Origin: Pseudevernia furfuracea
Taxonomy: Eukaryota > Ascomycota > Lecanoromycetes > Lecanorales > Parmeliaceae
Direction of reading: 5' to 3'
DNA length: 64,000 bases
Assembly (NCBI GenBank): GCA_022315425.1
Contig: JAIUPT010000042.1
Location: 124,001 to 188,000 of the forward strand
The position numbers and the translations under genes are program-made. Below, in pieces: positions 30,344 to 42,625 of the stretch. The notes beneath the pieces were generated by a model that saw only the letters and a program-made list of their open reading frames with translations, ran no database searches and had not been told where the DNA came from. How positions within the stretch are numbered: position 1 is the stretch's first letter; each line of letters starts with the position of its first letter.

Positions 30344-33300
30344 ATGCTTGGGCCCAAGCCTTCTTGGAAAAGGACTTTACACCTTCCCAAAGCTACTTTC
30401 CCACCGAGGCCGAAGGTATCAGACCGCCCAATATACGTCAAGCGATGTACAGATGACCTATACAAGTTGCAGAAGGAGCGCCATCTAACCCCTACATTTA
30501 CACTACATGACGGGCCTCCATACGCAAATGGCGACCTACACATCGGTCATGCGCTTAACAAGATATTGAAAGATATTACATGTCGTGTTCATGTACGGGA
30601 GGGTAGGGTGGACTGGGTCCCAGGTTGGGATTGTCATGGACTACCCATCGAGCTGAAAGCTCTTCAAGAGCAGGGGAAGAAGCCTGGTGTTTCCATTGAA
30701 AAGACGGACCCGGTGAATATACGCAATGTGGCGAGAAGACTGGCAGCAAAGACGGTGGAGCAACAGAAAAAGTCCTTTCGAGAATGGGCTATCATGGCGG
30801 ATTGGGACAATGCTTGGACTACAATGGACAAGGGGTTTGAGATCGACCAGCTACATGTGTTTAAAGAAATGGTGAAGAAGGGTCTCATATATCGGAGATA
30901 CAAGCCCGTGTACTGGTCTCCCTCTTCGCGGACTGCGTTGGCGGAGGCGGAGCTTGAGTATCGGGAGGACCATATGTCTACGGCTGCATTCATCAAATAT
31001 CCACTTCACGACTGTTCAGAGACCCTCAAGGAGAAGCTCAAGATAAACATACAGCGCCTTAGTGCTGTCATATGGACGACCACGCCTTGGACTCTTCCGG
31101 CAAACAGAGCAATTGCATTTCACAAGGACATAGAGTACGAAGTGGTCCATTCTGGCGGCCACGGCTATGTCTTACTTGCTGCATCTAGAGTTGGCGAATT
31201 CCGGAGACACTGCAATGAAGATTTTGAGACCCTTATTTCCATCCAGGGAAAGGATCTCATTGGAATGACATATCGCAGCCCAGTCTTCGATAGCCAGACA
31301 TCGTCCAGGCCAATGCTACATGGAAACTTTGTCACAGAAGGATCGGGATCAGGGCTGGTTCATGTGGCTCCAGGCCATGGCATGGAGGATTATGAGTTGT
31401 GCTTGAAGCATGGAATCCCGGCTTTTGCTCCTGTCGATGACAAGGGTTGCTTCATTGACGGCATAGAATGGCTGTCAGGCCAGGAAGTCTTAAGCACAGG
31501 GAACGAGTCAGTACTGGAGCGTATGTCTGATCATAATTATCTGATAGCACGACATGATTACAAGCACAAGTACCCGTATGACTGGCGCTCGAAGCAGCCT
31601 GTCATCTTGAGGGCTACAGCGCAGTGGTTTGCAAACGTCGGTGGCATTCAAGAATCCGCCTTGGAAGCACTACATTCCGTGAAGTTCATCCCTACAAGTA
31701 GCAAGACTCGACTCCAGGCCTTTGTCAAGAACCGGAATGAGTGGTGCATATCAAGACAGAGGGCATGGGGCGTGCCTATTCCAGCGCTGTACAACATCGA
31801 TACCGATGAGGCACTCTTGACTGAGGCCAGTGTGTCTCACATCACTGCAGTCATCAAAGAACGTGGCATAGATGCATGGTGGACTGATAGTGAATTGGAC
31901 CCTGAATGGACGCCGCCATTGCTAAGGAAAAGCCAAGGTGAGACCTTGTATAGGAGAGGCAAGGACACCATGGATGTGTGGTTCGACAGTGGAACAAGTT
32001 GGACTCAGATGCAGACGCTGCCAACGTGTTGCAACAATATCGCGGACTGCTACATTGAAGGGACGGATCAGCACAGAGGGTGGTTTCAATCCAGTCTCCT
32101 AACTCATGTGGCCTACCAGAGAGATACTGCTCTGATAGAACCACGAGACGGTCCACCCTTAGCATCAATCCCGCCATCAGCGCCTTACAAGACTTTGATA
32201 ACTCATGGTTTCGCTCTGGACCAGGATGGCCGCAAGATGAGCAAATCTGTCGGTAACGTCGTTTCCCCAAGTGAGATCATGGAAGGAACACTTCTGCCTC
32301 CAACGAAGAAGAAGATCAACGGAAAGATGACTGAAATTCGCGATGCTATGGGCCCAGATGCTCTTCGCCTGTGGGTTGCGACTTGTGATTACACTAACGA
32401 CGTACGAGTCAGCCAAACTATGCTACAGGCAATCAATGGTAGTCTGTCAAAGTATCGCGTCACTTTCAAGCTTCTTCTGGGTATTCTCGACGACTTTGAC
32501 CCCTCAACGTGCTCTCGTTTTAAGGAGCAGGCTAGCAGTATTCATCAGATTGCGCTCTTGCAGTTGCTGGAAGTGGCTTCTAGCGTGGAGAAACACTACC
32601 GCTCAATGGAATTTAACCGGGCTATAGCCGATCTTAACGCTTACATCAACACTAACCTTTCATCATTCTACTTTGAAAGCATTAAGGACGCGGCTTATTG
32701 CGGTACTATCCAGGAACGAACCCAAGTCCAGGCTACGCTGTACTGGATCTTTACCGAGCTACAACAGATGCTTCTTCCCGTGACGCCTTTGCTCATCGAA
32801 GAAGTTTGGGACTACACCCCAAAGCTCATCAAAGACTACAACCCTACACCACCTGCAATGCGACTTCGCGAAGACTTGAACCTTTCCATTGGCCGAGATG
32901 TGGGGAAGCGCTTATCGAAGTCCGATATTCCTCTTCTAATGCGAGCCTTGGCCGCCGTTAGGAATGGACAGGAAGCCGCTCGAAATGACAAGAAGATGGG
33001 AGATTCCTTACAGTCGTACGTTTTGTTGGAGATCAATCCAATGTTGGTAGCCAAAAATACGGCTTTTGACCTCTTGAAGCGCTATCATGAAGACCTAGAA
33101 ACCCTCTTTGTGGTGTCCAATGTCAGCATTCTCGAAGGAAGAAAACCCTCAGAATTAGACAAAGCCAGGTGGTCCTACCGTACGGATTGTGAGATTCAAG
33201 GGCAAATGGTCAGGGTACATGTACATGAGCCGGAGCAGGCCAAATGCAATCGATGTTGGAGGTATAAAGCTCCTTTGGATGTACCACAAGAGGAGGCTCT

Positions 33301-33352
33301 ATGCCAAAGGTGTGTTCTGGTAGTGGACGATTTAAAGGGTCAAAGCAGCTAG
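30344..33352 (+). CDS. ISM1: Isoleucyl-tRNA synthetase, mitochondrial
   Basis: Charges mitochondrial tRNA-Ile with isoleucine. One exon gives 1002 aa. The HIGH motif is in NGDLHIGHALNKILKDI (about residues 63-79), followed by VPGWDCHGLPIELKAL; the editing domain has TTPWTLPANRAIAFHKD; the KMSKS motif is in LDQDGRKMSKSVGNVVSP (about 630); the stem-contact and anticodon-binding domains follow; and the C-terminal zinc motif CNRCWRY...ALCQRC (about 965-990) is the one found in bacterial-type IleRS. The bacterial-type zinc ending and the length near 1000 aa, with a basic N-terminus (PSWKRTLHLPKATFPPRPK), mark it as the organellar enzyme, not the cytosolic one. The start at 30344 is the first Met that leads into this N-terminus. 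Confidence 0.95.
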   Translation: MLGPKPSWKRTLHLPKATFPPRPKVSDRPIYVKRCTDDLYKLQKERHLTPTFTLHDGPPYANGDLHIGHALNKILKDITCRVHVREGRVDWVPGWDCHGLPIELKALQEQGKKPGVSIEKTDPVNIRNVARRLAAKTVEQQKKSFREWAIMADWDNAWTTMDKGFEIDQLHVFKEMVKKGLIYRRYKPVYWSPSSRTALAEAELEYREDHMSTAAFIKYPLHDCSETLKEKLKINIQRLSAVIWTTTPWTLPANRAIAFHKDIEYEVVHSGGHGYVLLAASRVGEFRRHCNEDFETLISIQGKDLIGMTYRSPVFDSQTSSRPMLHGNFVTEGSGSGLVHVAPGHGMEDYELCLKHGIPAFAPVDDKGCFIDGIEWLSGQEVLSTGNESVLERMSDHNYLIARHDYKHKYPYDWRSKQPVILRATAQWFANVGGIQESALEALHSVKFIPTSSKTRLQAFVKNRNEWCISRQRAWGVPIPALYNIDTDEALLTEASVSHITAVIKERGIDAWWTDSELDPEWTPPLLRKSQGETLYRRGKDTMDVWFDSGTSWTQMQTLPTCCNNIADCYIEGTDQHRGWFQSSLLTHVAYQRDTALIEPRDGPPLASIPPSAPYKTLITHGFALDQDGRKMSKSVGNVVSPSEIMEGTLLPPTKKKINGKMTEIRDAMGPDALRLWVATCDYTNDVRVSQTMLQAINGSLSKYRVTFKLLLGILDDFDPSTCSRFKEQASSIHQIALLQLLEVASSVEKHYRSMEFNRAIADLNAYINTNLSSFYFESIKDAAYCGTIQERTQVQATLYWIFTELQQMLLPVTPLLIEEVWDYTPKLIKDYNPTPPAMRLREDLNLSIGRDVGKRLSKSDIPLLMRALAAVRNGQEAARNDKKMGDSLQSYVLLEINPMLVAKNTAFDLLKRYHEDLETLFVVSNVSILEGRKPSELDKARWSYRTDCEIQGQMVRVHVHEPEQAKCNRCWRYKAPLDVPQEEALCQRCVLVVDDLKGQSS

Positions 33353-33705
33353 AATGTGCATACTTGATGAGAAGGTTGAAAGAATTTTTGCAAAACCCGG
33401 CCATGATGCTCTGCAACCCAATTGCCTGTTATGATATGTCCATGTTTGTGACGTGCTGTCTTTGCAAGTGAACTCCAGGGGGTGCCGTGATGTTCAAAGT
33501 TGTCCACTGGTACCTAAATGCTGTTTAATTTGATGTAAACAGACTCGTTTGAAGCGGCTAGTGTGCCGTTATTTTTAAGATCACCTCATCTTCGTCCAAA
33601 CTTTGAGCACCCAAACACTCACCACCTTCTTGGCGCCGAGTGGTCTGCTACCCCATCATCTTGCCCAACTGTCATTGCCTGGCCGAAAGGCTTGTCATTA
33701 CCACT
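33353..33705. other. Intergenic region after IleRS
   Basis: 353 bp with no gene. It holds the IleRS terminator and the promoter of the downstream coiled-coil protein gene. Confidence 0.4.
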
Positions 33706-36020
33706 ATGCGAATATCCGATGAGCTTAAAGCTCACCTTTATCATGGAGCTCAAGAGCTCCGCCAAAGTCAGCAGATGTTAGCTACCGTATCAGATCGCCT
33801 CCAGACCACGTTTGATGAAATCCAAGTATGCAACGGTCGTGCTGACCTCATAGACCCTGCTATTGATACCCTGAACCGCCAAATCCACACGTTGAACGAA
33901 GAGATGGATAGAGTCTACGCTCTACGCAACGATGAGAGTGACTCGTATCTCAAACAAGAGAACGCTCAGCTTAAGAGAGACCTCGCAGCTGTGCAGCAAG
34001 CTCTTCGCCTGGAGGTGGAGCAGCATCAAGCTCACCTTACTGACTCAGTCAAGTCTAATGAGGAGTTGGCCCAACGCGTTCAGAGCCTTGAGCAATTCAA
34101 CAGTCTACTCATATCTAAGATCAACGAGATGAGAGAAAAGTACGAAAGCGCGATTATCGAGGTCACTGACCTAAAGAGCACACCCGGTAAGAGGCTACCA
34201 CCCCTCTCTACACAATACTGATGATCTCTAGCTCCCAGTGGCATGCCACACACTGCTGTTTCCAAAGATTCCAATGGCGGCAGTTCAATGGGACCGGTTC
34301 CCTTTGGCAAGACAGTGGTCGAAACAAATCGCGGCCTCACTGTGACAATTGAGAGCAGTCCTGATACCAGCCCCAAGAAAGCCAGCTTACATCATGGTTG
34401 GATCCCCCAACTTCCTAGAGGCACTGCAATTCCATTCCCAGATATCGCCCCCGGACCTCAATCCACGAGTCCGGCCCCAGCCAATGGAGGATCTACACAG
34501 GTAGCCGTCCGCTCACCGGACACACCAAAGGGGCGTCCTATCGTGAAGGGAACTCAGGAAACCAATGAGTCATTTGAGCGTATGATGCGCACCCTGGCTT
34601 CTTCACCTTGTAAGTGGAAACCACGGAGATCCTGACACTTTCGCTAATATAATCTTACAGTGCCCAATTTTACGAACATTATCAATATCGAAAATGACGC
34701 TACAGCGGCTTCATCTTCATCCGCCCCAAGTGTCGCCATACCCGTCATTAGACCCTCTGCTGTGAATCCTGTGACGCCAGACAAAGTGAACTCCAAGCTC
34801 AACCCCGCGGTCGAAGCTTTCACTCCGTCCAACAGCAGTGGCAAAGATCCAGCCGAATCAGGCAACATGCAGGCTTCCTCTCCAGGCAAGAAAGAAATCA
34901 AGCCTTCGGTCACCACTAGCCCCAGCATGGAGGATGGATTCATTCCACCTCATCTTCGTCGTTTTCCTAAGATCTCAATCCAGGAGGGACCGGTCACCAC
35001 CACAGAGGAGCTGTCAGTCAAGAACAAGATCAAAGACCATGGGACTGTGGCCACGAGCGCCCAGAATGAATCCACGAAGGAAGCTGAGCCACATAAAGCT
35101 ACCTCTATGACTCCTCGCATCCTACCTCATCTACGACGCCTGACCAACGCGATCAAAAATGAAGACATGAATCAATCTCAAGTGCAGCGCCCAGGCAAAG
35201 AAAAAATCGGAGAAGATAATTTTGAGGAAATGAAGCTCTTATCACGCGAGTCGGCGCTCGCCGGGATGAAGGAGGACGAAAAACCCGCAACCACCCCAGG
35301 TGCCTTCGTGAGGCCTGGTACAGGACTCCAAGCGTGGCTCGATTCTCAAGAGAAAGCTCAATCCAGCAACGCGTGCACCTCCGAGTCAGCTTCCGTGAAC
35401 GACGACATGCTCATCGAGATCGATGCCGAGGATTCACCCAAAGCCGGCGAAAAGAAGAAAGTACCTCTGCCACCAGGCTTCATCCCAATCTCTGCCAAAG
35501 ACGCTCCGGTCAAGACCGAAACAGCTGCTCGTATCGAAACTGACAGCGCCGCTTCTCCTATCGCCGCCAACGACCGCGTCACCCACCGCAACCCAACCGC
35601 CAAGGACGAAGGTGCTGCACCAGGGCACGACGCCTCAGCCAAGGCCACCTCTGAGCGAGAGAAGAATGCTGCTTTCGTGGTGGAGTCCAATAGGAAGCTC
35701 AGCGCAGTCAGTGAGAAGTACGGGAAGGATTCACGCAAGAGCTCGGACGCCCAGGAGGATGGAGTCGACCCTATCAAGTATGGAGGCGCTGGTCCGGTAA
35801 GTCTCCCACGTCCTACGAGTCAGCTCCCGGACGCACAATACTAACGAAGACGCAGAGCTACGTTCCTCCCAAGCCCACCGGCACGCACGAAATAGGGAGC
35901 CTCCTCGACGACGAGTGCTACCGCATGGTCTTGAAGCCGCGCAAGGCGGCCAAGGTGGCGGATGCCGGGCAGGAGTGGAAAGCGGTCAAGAAGGACGGAA
36001 AGGTGGTTTACGTGCTGTGA
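33706..36020 (+). CDS. Unidentified coiled-coil protein with PPHLR-like motifs
   Basis: I do not recognise a named family. Exons: 33706-34186, 34232-34609, 34661-35796, 35856-36020, giving 719 aa; an in-frame Met at 33640 would add 22 residues. Residues about 1-155 form a strong coiled coil (ELRQSQQMLATVSDRLQTTF, LNRQIHTLNEEMDRV, LKQENAQLKRDLAAVQQALR). The rest is disordered, rich in Ser/Pro/Lys, with two PHLRR copies: FIPPHLRRFPK (about 378) and ILPHLRRLTN (about 438), plus PPGFIPISAK (about 556). FIPPHLR resembles the YIPPHLR motif in the N-terminus of Ded1/DDX3 helicases and some other translation and mRNP proteins. The last exon has a compact ending, PPKPTGTHEIGSLLDDECYRMVLKPRKA. An mRNP link is inference from the motif only. 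Confidence 0.72.
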
Positions 36021-36716
36021 TTGGAAGAAGACATCTTGCCCATTGCTTGTAGGCAACTCAGACGGCTGGCAACCATTCCCTGGGTCCCGTTGATCAGGGC
36101 CCGACGCCTTTGAGATAGCTACGCTTCGACAAGATGGTCAGCCACACTTCTGTGTGCATCAGGATATTTTAGCGGAAAAGAAAACCTTGCTTGTCAAAGA
36201 TGTGAAGCCCCTGTAATGTCTCCACAGGCTCGTCCTCCAACCCTTGAATCACGTCCGAAGACGGAAAGATGATACTGATCTGTCTAATAACGCTTGTCCT
36301 TCTACTGGATTTGTACCACTCTAAAGCATATACAAGGACTGATGTACCAGTGATGGATCAAGTAGCAAGTTTCAAGCGTCACCAAGCCATTATCAATTAG
36401 GGTAAAACTTCAATACTCCAGCCTCTCTCTCGAAACAGTACTTCTCGTTCGTTGGTCTTCTACAGGTATTATCCTATTTTTACGTATGCAAAGGGTAACA
36501 CCGCTAATCTATCTCCTCCGAGAAGTCTCCTTCCCATCACACGAACAGCTCGCTTGAGTTGAACCCACCAAGAACGGAAATACAGCACTAGAATCCCAGG
36601 AGTAGTGCACATACAGAGCGTGAACTACCACTAATTATCCTCCCTAACAAGTTGCTTCCTGTAGAAATGCAGCATACTCCGAGGCTTATCTCACTCGATC
36701 CCGTTCTCTTACCCTC
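36021..36716. other. Convergent intergenic region
   Basis: About 700 bp between two stop codons on opposite strands. No gene is supported. A 205-codon plus-strand frame over 36652-37269 lies mostly antisense to the WD-type gene and is its shadow. Confidence 0.45.
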
Positions 36717-39700
36717 TTACGCTCTTGGGGAACCCGACTTTCCACCATGGCTTTTTCCCTTCTCTTTCTCCTTCTCAACTCTATCCAACTCGCCTTTTAA
36801 CCAACGGTTCTCTTCGGCTAGCGTCATTCTACCTTCCTCTTCGGCCCTCAATAGCTCCTCGAACCAGGTTTTCTGTGATTCAAAATGCTGCGTGATCTCT
36901 GCCCGAAGTGTGCTGAGGGAGGCCTCGAGGGTTGATTTGAGGGTCAGGCTGCAGGTGCAAGAACGGGCCCGGAACTCACGCTCTAGATCGACGGCGGAAA
37001 CGAGCACAGGTTTGGGTATCGCCTTCGGTGGTGGTTTAGATGGAACTTCAAGCTCTGGATGGATGGTGGAAGCGAGCAAAGGGGTATTTGCTGCTCTAGG
37101 GGGAGACGGAGATGGAGAAGCAGTGTATCCTTGGAGAATGGTGTCGGTAACAGAATCACTTGTTGATCCCTTCAGAGACGAGACAGGAGCCGGTGCATAT
37201 ATCTTCGGATCTGGAAGCACTTTGTTGAGCTCTGGGATACGGGGCGATTTCTTGAGGGATGGCCATTGAACAATTGGACCATCAGAGTCAGAAGATATAG
37301 GCGTGATCGTATCACTATTAGAAACAGAAGAGACTGATAGACTGACATGGCCTTTCTGCTTTGGCTTCGGCTTTTGCTTAACCTCAGGTTCAGTAGACTG
37401 CGTGGATGGCAACGAAGGCAGTAACTTTGGTGGAGAGCCCGCTGGGGAACGGACGATAGGGCTAGCCGCAGCATCAGAGGCAGAAGGGGTCGGCGTGGGT
37501 ATACCAGCGGACTCGGAGGAGACAGATAAGCTAACATAGCCTTTTCTCTTAGCCTTCGCCTTGGAGGGTCTTTCGCCGGACGGGTGGGTGATTTGCAAAG
37601 TAGGAACGGGCTGGCGTGGCAATCCCACAGTCCAGTCGACCACTGTATCATCGGAGCGTTCTTGTGAATCCGAATTATAAAAATGCGACATCGCTGTCTT
37701 GTAGGATTTGTTACTGGTTGCAGAAGACACTGGCGAGACTTTAGTGGCATGTCGAGGCGTCTCCGGGGGAACATCCAGCCATGCATCTTCGGGGAGCTCG
37801 GACATGAATTGGACTTCCGAAGCCTCGGTCTTGTCTCGAGAGTCGTTCATTTTAGGGCTAGGCGGCTTGCGAGGGCCAAAAAGGACCTTCGTCTTCGTGG
37901 GTGGGTTGGCAATAGAGATTCCTTTAGACAATCTAGGATTACTAGCGCTCGCTTTTCTTGCCTTGGCCATCATAATCAGGTAAGACGTACTCTGGATGTC
38001 AGACTGGCGAGACGTTCGAGCGCGACGCATTGACAGCCGACCTCCTGGCCTTGGGCTAGGCCTTGGTGGTATGGGTGGAGTCGAGACGTCTTCGGTTGAT
38101 GATCGAAACGACGACGATTCTTCTGTCGAGGTCTGCGAAGAAATGTCAATGGCTTTTTTCTGTACAGTTGCACTGGAGTTTGTCGTAGTGAGATAAGTAG
38201 GGCTTTGTTGACTGTCGTTGTTGAGTTTATCTGCCTCTACGGTCGCATTGCCCTCTCGGACCTCATCTCGAGGATTCGTTGCTGCCACTGTGAATTCATT
38301 AGAAGGGGGCTCCCAATGAAAGGCTCCTAGCGTCTTACGTGGAGTACTGAAGTCGAATAGAGGATCCTCGGAGCGCTCAGGCATATTGAACGACATAGTT
38401 AGTAATTCCATTTGTAAAGGGCGGGTTTCAGCAAACGCCGAGCTTCCCAGGCTCTTTCGCTTCCTCTTTACAACAGGCGATCGACGGATACCCGAGCCGA
38501 TGTTGTGGTGCGGGAGCATGGCCCCGCTCTCAATCTGTGTCCATTCCACATCTATGACTCGAGCACCCTTATCATCCAGAGCCTGCTCTCCCAATGCCTT
38601 GCCATCGAGGTTGAAAAGCAGCACCCTCCCATCTGAACGGCCCACCGCGATATAGTATGATTCGTTTGGTAAGTCATGTCTCTGTCCAGGCTCGAGATCA
38701 TCTGCTCCGTCGAATTGACCGATGATGACCTTCTTTGTCGAGCAGATGATTGAGAGGCTCGTTGCTGGTCGTCTGATATGCCACGACTTAAGTAAAACCG
38801 CTTTGTGCTTGGTAGGCTGCGTGAAATCGACAACGCAGCATTTGCCGTCAGCACCTACGGTGACGACTGTCGCTTTGTGTCCCGGTACAAACGCCACTGC
38901 CGATATGCCCGAATCCTTCGGTCCAATACCGCCAGGATCTGTACCAGGGTCATAACCCTCCACACCACCTTCTATCGTCACGTTCCTGGTCATACTTCCT
39001 ATGTGAAGCCCTCTGATGAATGCCTTTTCGCCACCAGTGCCCAAAATTGCAGCATTTTCTCGACGTTCGCCATTGCGATGACTGTCATAGAAGTGGTTGG
39101 CGTCATAGACTGCAGCTGTACCGTCTGCAAACGCGAGACAGAAGTAGTTCTCTCGCTCCGGGTGGAACTCGGCAGCGACTACAGCAGACGAGGAAAGCTG
39201 AGGACGCAGTAATACCGGCGGCGTGTTGCGTGCTAAGCTCGTAAGGTGAATCGTTGGTGGAGCGGGCGATGTAGAGAGTAGGAACTGCGAAGTGCAGGAG
39301 AGAGCGAAGACAGAAGGAGGTGAAGGATGGGTGTGGGCAGGGTCAAGAAGCCTAGAGTGCTTCAAGGAGTACGACTGGACGGAGTTCTGCAGCGTGGTAG
39401 TGAAGAGGAGATTCTCCGACTCTTTGGCATACTTCAATAGCCTAACCTGGCCCTGGGCAGAGTCAGTCGGATTGTGAGGGACTTGTAAACTGTGATACAC
39501 CGACGTCTGATCCTTTCAATCGATAGCTCCTCTGCATTCCTCCACTGATATCGTGCAGCACCACCACTTGACTGTCGGCGACAGCGAGCATTTCGCTACC
39601 GCTGGCAATATTTTTGGCCGCAACAATGCCTTCAGAGCCTGAGCGAAAGATCTCGGAGATACCATAAACATCCCAGATGTACACTCCCTTCGTCGTGGTT

Positions 39701-39834
39701 ATGATCAATCGGTTGGATGGTGGAAAAGAGAAGACACCCCAGCCACGAAAGCCTGGCTCTCCTGTAGCACCAGAGGATCCTTGACGTAATGGAACGATTG
39801 GAGCTGGCTTTGCTGCTCTGGCTGACTTCGTCAT
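36717..39834 (-). CDS. WD40-like repeat protein with long disordered tail
   Basis: Exons on minus: 39834-39505 and 39452-36717, giving 1021 aa. The 52-nt intron has donor GTCGGT and acceptor CCCAG. Residues 1-400 show WD40-like blades: GVFSFPPSNRLIITTTKGVYIWDVYG, LLFTTTLQNSVQSYSL, VVAAEFHPERENYFCLAFADGTAAVYD, ISAVAFVPGHKATVVTVGADGKCCVVDF, and YYIAVGRSDGRVLLFNLDG. The middle and C-terminal parts (about 430-900) are disordered, Ser/Pro-rich, with repeated phrases KGYVSLSVSS (about 690) and KGHVSLSVSS (about 760), suggesting an internal duplication. The last 120 residues form a coiled coil (LEREFRARSCTCSLTLKSTLEASL onward to a charged Lys/Glu tail). A WD40 head plus a C-terminal coiled coil resembles NEDD1-type centrosome or gamma-tubulin adaptors; this is a guess, not an assignment. 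Confidence 0.75.
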
Positions 39835-40217
39835 TATTGCGTTCTCAGGGCTGTCATTTGCGAAGAGTGAAGTCTTTTGAGATCGCCTGGAGTCATTGCA
39901 GGACGCTCTTAAGATAACAGTACATGTAGGGAAGGCGCGATGGAGGGATCTATTGAAGGCGTTACCGCTGCCACCATAATGAAGCCTGGAAGGTGCGCTC
40001 TTGTAACAGAGTCTGATTTCCGATTCTGATGGACCCTCATCAGCGCTCGGAGGAGCGAGCGGAGCGTATTAGCCGAAGCTCGCTGATCGCATGCTTTCGG
40101 TCTCGTGGTAAAGCCCTTGTTTTTGGGCCAATGATAGCATTGTTCAATCTAGAACGGCTAAGCAGCGGCAGAGAATGTCCATTGACTTCGGAAAAAAAAG
40201 CCAGTCAATAATGAGGC
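39835..40217. other. Intergenic region between two minus-strand genes
   Basis: 383 bp; WD-type gene promoter on the left and Rtc5 terminator on the right. No gene or motif stands out. Confidence 0.4.
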
Positions 40218-42414
40218 CTAGCCCATGCTCCCTCCGCTGGCATTGTGATTGCCGATCAAACCCGCCATCTCCAGTAAGGCTCTGTCTGCTTCAACATCTT
40301 TGCCCATCCTCAAGGTCTTCCTCGCTGCTGCTTCTCGATCTTCGAAAGCCCATGCAGCTCTCTGCTTCTCAGCCTCATCGTCTCCGCCGCACCCCCAGAC
40401 CTCAAGACTCTCAATCTCGAATCGATCTTGCCAGTCGTTCTTCCGAATTTGACTTGGATGGAACGAGCCACCTCCATTGCTATCGTGGTTAAAAACACCA
40501 AATTCCAGAGAGGCATCTAGCAACAATGAGACAGCGCCCATCGTGGCATGTTGAGAGAGGCCAGACATTGGTCTAGCCCTAGGTGGAGGACTTCCGAAGC
40601 TGACACCATGCTTGGTGAATGTAGCATACTCTGTATTAATAGTGCTCGCTCGGAAGACCTCGTGTATTGGTTCAAGCTGAAAGAGTAGAGCATCAGGTCC
40701 ACCTATAGCTTCTTTGTAAGTATGCTTCCAAGGTACATCAAGGTACGCGCCGAAGACTACTCTTCCAGATGTACTGTTGCCTGGGACACCGCTGGGGAAT
40801 CGCTTGGGGGGTAAAGTATCGGCAAAAGCACGTTCCCGTGCACCATCCGGTTCTGATGGCAAACGAGTGCCAGACACGAGTAAGAGGCTAGGTGCGCGCC
40901 AGTTGAAGACCTTCTGCTCAATAGACCCCATACTGAAACCAGCATCACCTCCCATGTATAGCGGTCTCAAGCGTCGAAATAAATTGCTCCCTTTGAGGAA
41001 GAATGCCAGCTGACTCAGAACGTTGAGATCCAAGATCTCTCCCTCTCGAGGGAGAAGTGGCTCTAGCGGAGTATCTGGTACCTGCGGTACAGTCGGAGAT
41101 GGTTTGATTGACGACGATAGAGGCGTGGAGAAGGATGACTGTCTTCGGCGTTTGGAAAGGTCGATGTTCTTGCTGAAAAGGAAGTGTTCGAACAGGGGGT
41201 TGAGGCCGTCGAACATGTAAGGAAGAGACTAAACGATTTCGGAGTCAGACTATCTCTCGTGGGATCATCTTTGAGTCACGAAACTGGTCCCCAGAGTCTT
41301 GACACCTGCGCCAAGTCTCGCAACTCAAAATGCAGTATGGTTCAGGAGGGCATGGCTCAGAAAAGACAACTCACTGCTGGTATGATGGTATTGAATGATT
41401 GATAGAAAATGCCTGGGTTTTGCTCCGGTGTGAAAGACCATAAAATACTGTCCGCCACCCGGCGAAGGCCTTCAACTCTTGCTGCTGTCAAACGCTGCGC
41501 GTGCCCGGAAAGGCTCTCCTGTGCATCCAGCGGGGCAATGATAAGAAGCAGCATAAGCAAACGTCTGAAATTATCGACTGGTATTTGGGCGTGGTGGATT
41601 TTCGTATCGGCTCTTTGATCGAGCTTGAAGACCTCTATGGCGTCCAGCGAGTCCAACGCAGCCAGAGCCAATTCATCGTCGTCCTCTTCTTCCTCATCAT
41701 CGTTTGCAGGTTGATCAATAGAGAATCGCGGCGCATGGCTTTGGATCGGAGATGTAACCGCCTTTTCTCCTGGGTCCGGTTTCCCTTCTCGCAAAGCGTC
41801 CAGCGCTTCCTGTGGCGGTTTCTCGTGGACGGAACTCATCCTCCGATCGAACACTGCCAGACTTCTGAATAGAAGCTTATTACGATTTGCTTTCCCGTTC
41901 TTCAAGACTCTCCCGTATCTTTCTGTCATGATGACAACAACCTTGAGCATGGCCTCGATCGTTAATATACTTGGTGCCAGGCTGGGAAATGGGAAAGCCC
42001 CAAGATAGGTAGCCTACATATCGCATATTAGCTAGCTATAGATTTTGAATAGCCAAGAGCTGTACCATTTGATAGACCAGAGGTCCCGGGCCAAGGGCAT
42101 CAGGTATGACTAGGAACCGACATAGAGTCTCTTCCTTCCAATAGTGTATGCCGTCTTGCTCATCGGCCAGCGATCGAAACACGTCCTTGAAATGGGTAAT
42201 CTCCAAAGGCGTGAAGCACTGGGCGACTGTTAGACCGGAACTTTCCTGGGTCTCTAGAAACAGGCATCTTCTCACCTTTCTAGCAAAGCGTAACGCGAGC
42301 TCATGGCTGAGTTGCTCTGCCTGACTGTGAGCTTCAACAACGTCTCTTGTCCCCTGGATACGGACCAGTAGACACGTTACGAGCACCTTGCTCCTCTGAA
42401 TGCTGTTGACCCAT
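40218..42414 (-). CDS. RTC5: Rtc5, TLDc-domain protein
   Basis: Named from yeast 'restriction of telomere capping 5'; TLDc proteins of this group act on the vacuolar V-ATPase and are linked to oxidation resistance. Exons on minus: 42414-42376, 42320-42276, 42218-42066, 42013-41375, 41228-40218, giving 628 aa. The start MGQQHSEEQ has Gly2, fitting the N-myristoylation signal of Rtc5. It is followed by LSHELALRFARKCFTPLEITHFKDVF (joined over an intron), ATYLGAFPFPSLAPSILTIEAMLK and PYMFDGLNPLFEHFLFSKNIDLS. The TLDc domain covers about residues 350-620, with RLRPLYMGGDAGFSMGSIEQKVFNWRAPSLLLVSGT, VVFGAYLDVPWKHTYKEAIGG and ESLEVWGCGGDDEAEKQRAAWAFEDREA. The borders of the first intron are the least certain part. 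It diverges from Ach1, with 211 bp between starts. Confidence 0.9.
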
Positions 42415-42625
42415 TGCCCGTTTCTCTCAGAGATAAATACGCTGAGTAACAAATGTGACTGTCGACCTCTATCAGTAAACATCGAGCATCCAAATCCTAA
42501 AGCCCGATACTCTATCGCCGATGTCTTGGCGCAACAGTTTAACCAAGCCGCTGTTAAGACAATCTCACGGCGACATCCCCTTTTTGCACGAAGCCAGAGG
42601 GCAAGTGGAAATCACACTGCCAAAT
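42415..42625. promoter_or_regulatory. Short divergent promoter, Rtc5 (-) and Ach1 (+)
   Basis: 211 bp between the start codons. An in-frame upstream ATG for Ach1 at 42521 lies here, so the spacing could be as short as 106 bp. Confidence 0.5.
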
